This document shows, piece after piece, positions 14,243 to 14,769 of a DNA stretch of 14,769 nt. The notes under the pieces are model-generated. The model was not told the DNA's origin and did no database searches. It saw nothing but the letters and a program-made list of their open reading frames with translations. The DNA is from JADHUC01 sp964617665 (GTDB taxonomy: Bacteria; Planctomycetota; Planctomycetia; Pirellulales; Pirellulaceae): assembly GCA_964617665.1 (NCBI GenBank), contig CAZUAH010000338.1, positions 1-14,769 on the forward strand, written 5' to 3'. Each line of letters starts with the position of its first letter. Position 1 is the first letter of the stretch. The translations under genes and the position numbers were made by a program.

Positions 14243-14769
14243 AATTTTCTACACTGCCTGAACCGAAAGGCGTCACCAGCACAACCCGCGCAATGAAGGA
14301 ATGGTGTGTGCGCGATGGACATCATCGACCAACGTATCGGTGCAACGTGTCGACGTTCGACACGTTCAATCGCACTGCGACAGAATTAATCACAAGCGTG
14401 CGACTGCATGGCCGAATCGCGACATCTGCATAGGTATTTCATTTAGCCACAGTCCAGGAAACAGATGCGATCGTGTGGGCAATTACCAGACGGAAGAGTT
14501 TCAGGTTAGAGCCCATTGTCAGCGAACTGCAGGTTGTAGGAGCGGTTCGAACTCCCAATCTATGCGGGTAACGGACGGCTGACGTCGAAATATCCCTCCC
14601 CGACCGGGCGCACCATCACAAGCCCTTCAGATGTCCATCCAACAAGCGTACAATCATCGGCACATTTCCCGTGCGGCAGAAAGACGTAAGAGTCGTTGAT
14701 ACCGGTAGAAGAATCCCGCTCCGGCGGCCCAGATTCTCTTCACGATTGGGGATCATTTTGAGGGACTCC
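14229..14769. other. 541-bp region upstream of the BBP7 gene, to the window edge
   Basis: It holds the BBP7 ribosome site, a perfect 23-bp dyad (14344-14366) and, at the right edge, a possible broken minus-strand ORF. That ORF has ATG 14756 with GGAG 9 nt upstream and, in another frame, 59 protein-like codons from 14739 to TAG 14560 (containing INDSYVFLPHGKCADDC and LVMVRPVGEGYFDV). I recognise no family. No convincing promoter is visible. Confidence 0.35.
14344..14366. repeat. Perfect 23-bp dyad (10-bp arms, 3-nt centre) upstream of the BBP7 gene
   Basis: AACGTGTCGA (14344-14353) and TCGACACGTT (14357-14366) are exact reverse complements around CGT. The dyad is 116 bp upstream of the BBP7 ATG. 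It could be an operator or a compact hairpin. No T-run follows it. Confidence 0.6.

Noticed and set aside
13720..14433. 237-codon plus-strand frame across the BBP7 gene
   Set aside because: It is antisense to the well-supported BBP7 barrel, has no family resemblance and no ribosome site; it is a shadow of that gene's codon bias.
14531..14565. tRNA-like T-loop string GGTTCGAAC with flanking bases
   Set aside because: The five bases on each side do not pair as a T-stem, and no acceptor, D or anticodon arms can be placed around it.

Overview
The window looks like a chromosomal piece of a planctomycete, probably Pirellulales-like. This rests on family content and repeat style, not on a marker gene. 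It carries a BBP7-type outer-membrane barrel, a TonB-dependent receptor, a DUF2339/DUF3999 membrane pair, and short palindromic repeats centred on GCC or GGC of a kind I recall from planctomycete genomes. Coding regions are moderately GC-rich and transcription units are short and mixed in strand. I see no tRNA, rRNA, CRISPR array, phage or transposase gene.

Layout, left to right. A TonB-dependent receptor runs in from the left edge (+). It converges with a lone UrtA-like urea-binding lipoprotein (-). Next is a compact minus-strand operon, DUF2007 -> DUF2339 -> DUF3999, whose last two genes overlap by 14 bp. After a 403-bp gap with a REP-like palindrome comes a CitG-type triphosphoribosyl-dephospho-CoA synthase (+), converging with a small secreted His/Tyr-rich protein (-). 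A 415-bp gap leads to an AroG-type DAHP synthase (+), which converges with glucosamine-6-phosphate deaminase NagB (-). NagB is divergent, across 404 bp, from an FGGY sugar kinase (+). The kinase converges with a secreted/membrane protein that joins a carboxypeptidase-regulatory-like domain to an NfeD-type OB domain (-). A 525-bp gap holds that gene's promoter, a second REP-like doublet and a stem-loop. Then comes the BBP7 barrel (-), whose signal peptide appears to be frameshifted. The last 541 bp hold a strong 23-bp dyad and a possible broken ORF.

The genes do not form one pathway. DAHP synthase (shikimate entry), NagB (amino-sugar catabolism) and the FGGY kinase (sugar phosphorylation) are metabolic. 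UrtA, the TonB receptor and BBP7 belong to the envelope and uptake. The DUF2007/2339/3999 operon and the NfeD-type fusion are envelope proteins of unknown role. I see no clear multi-gene new system. The most unusual items are the carboxypeptidase-regulatory/NfeD fusion, the frameshifted BBP7 leader beside a perfect dyad, a promoter whose -35 and -10 sit in the arms of an inverted repeat, and the two REP-like elements.
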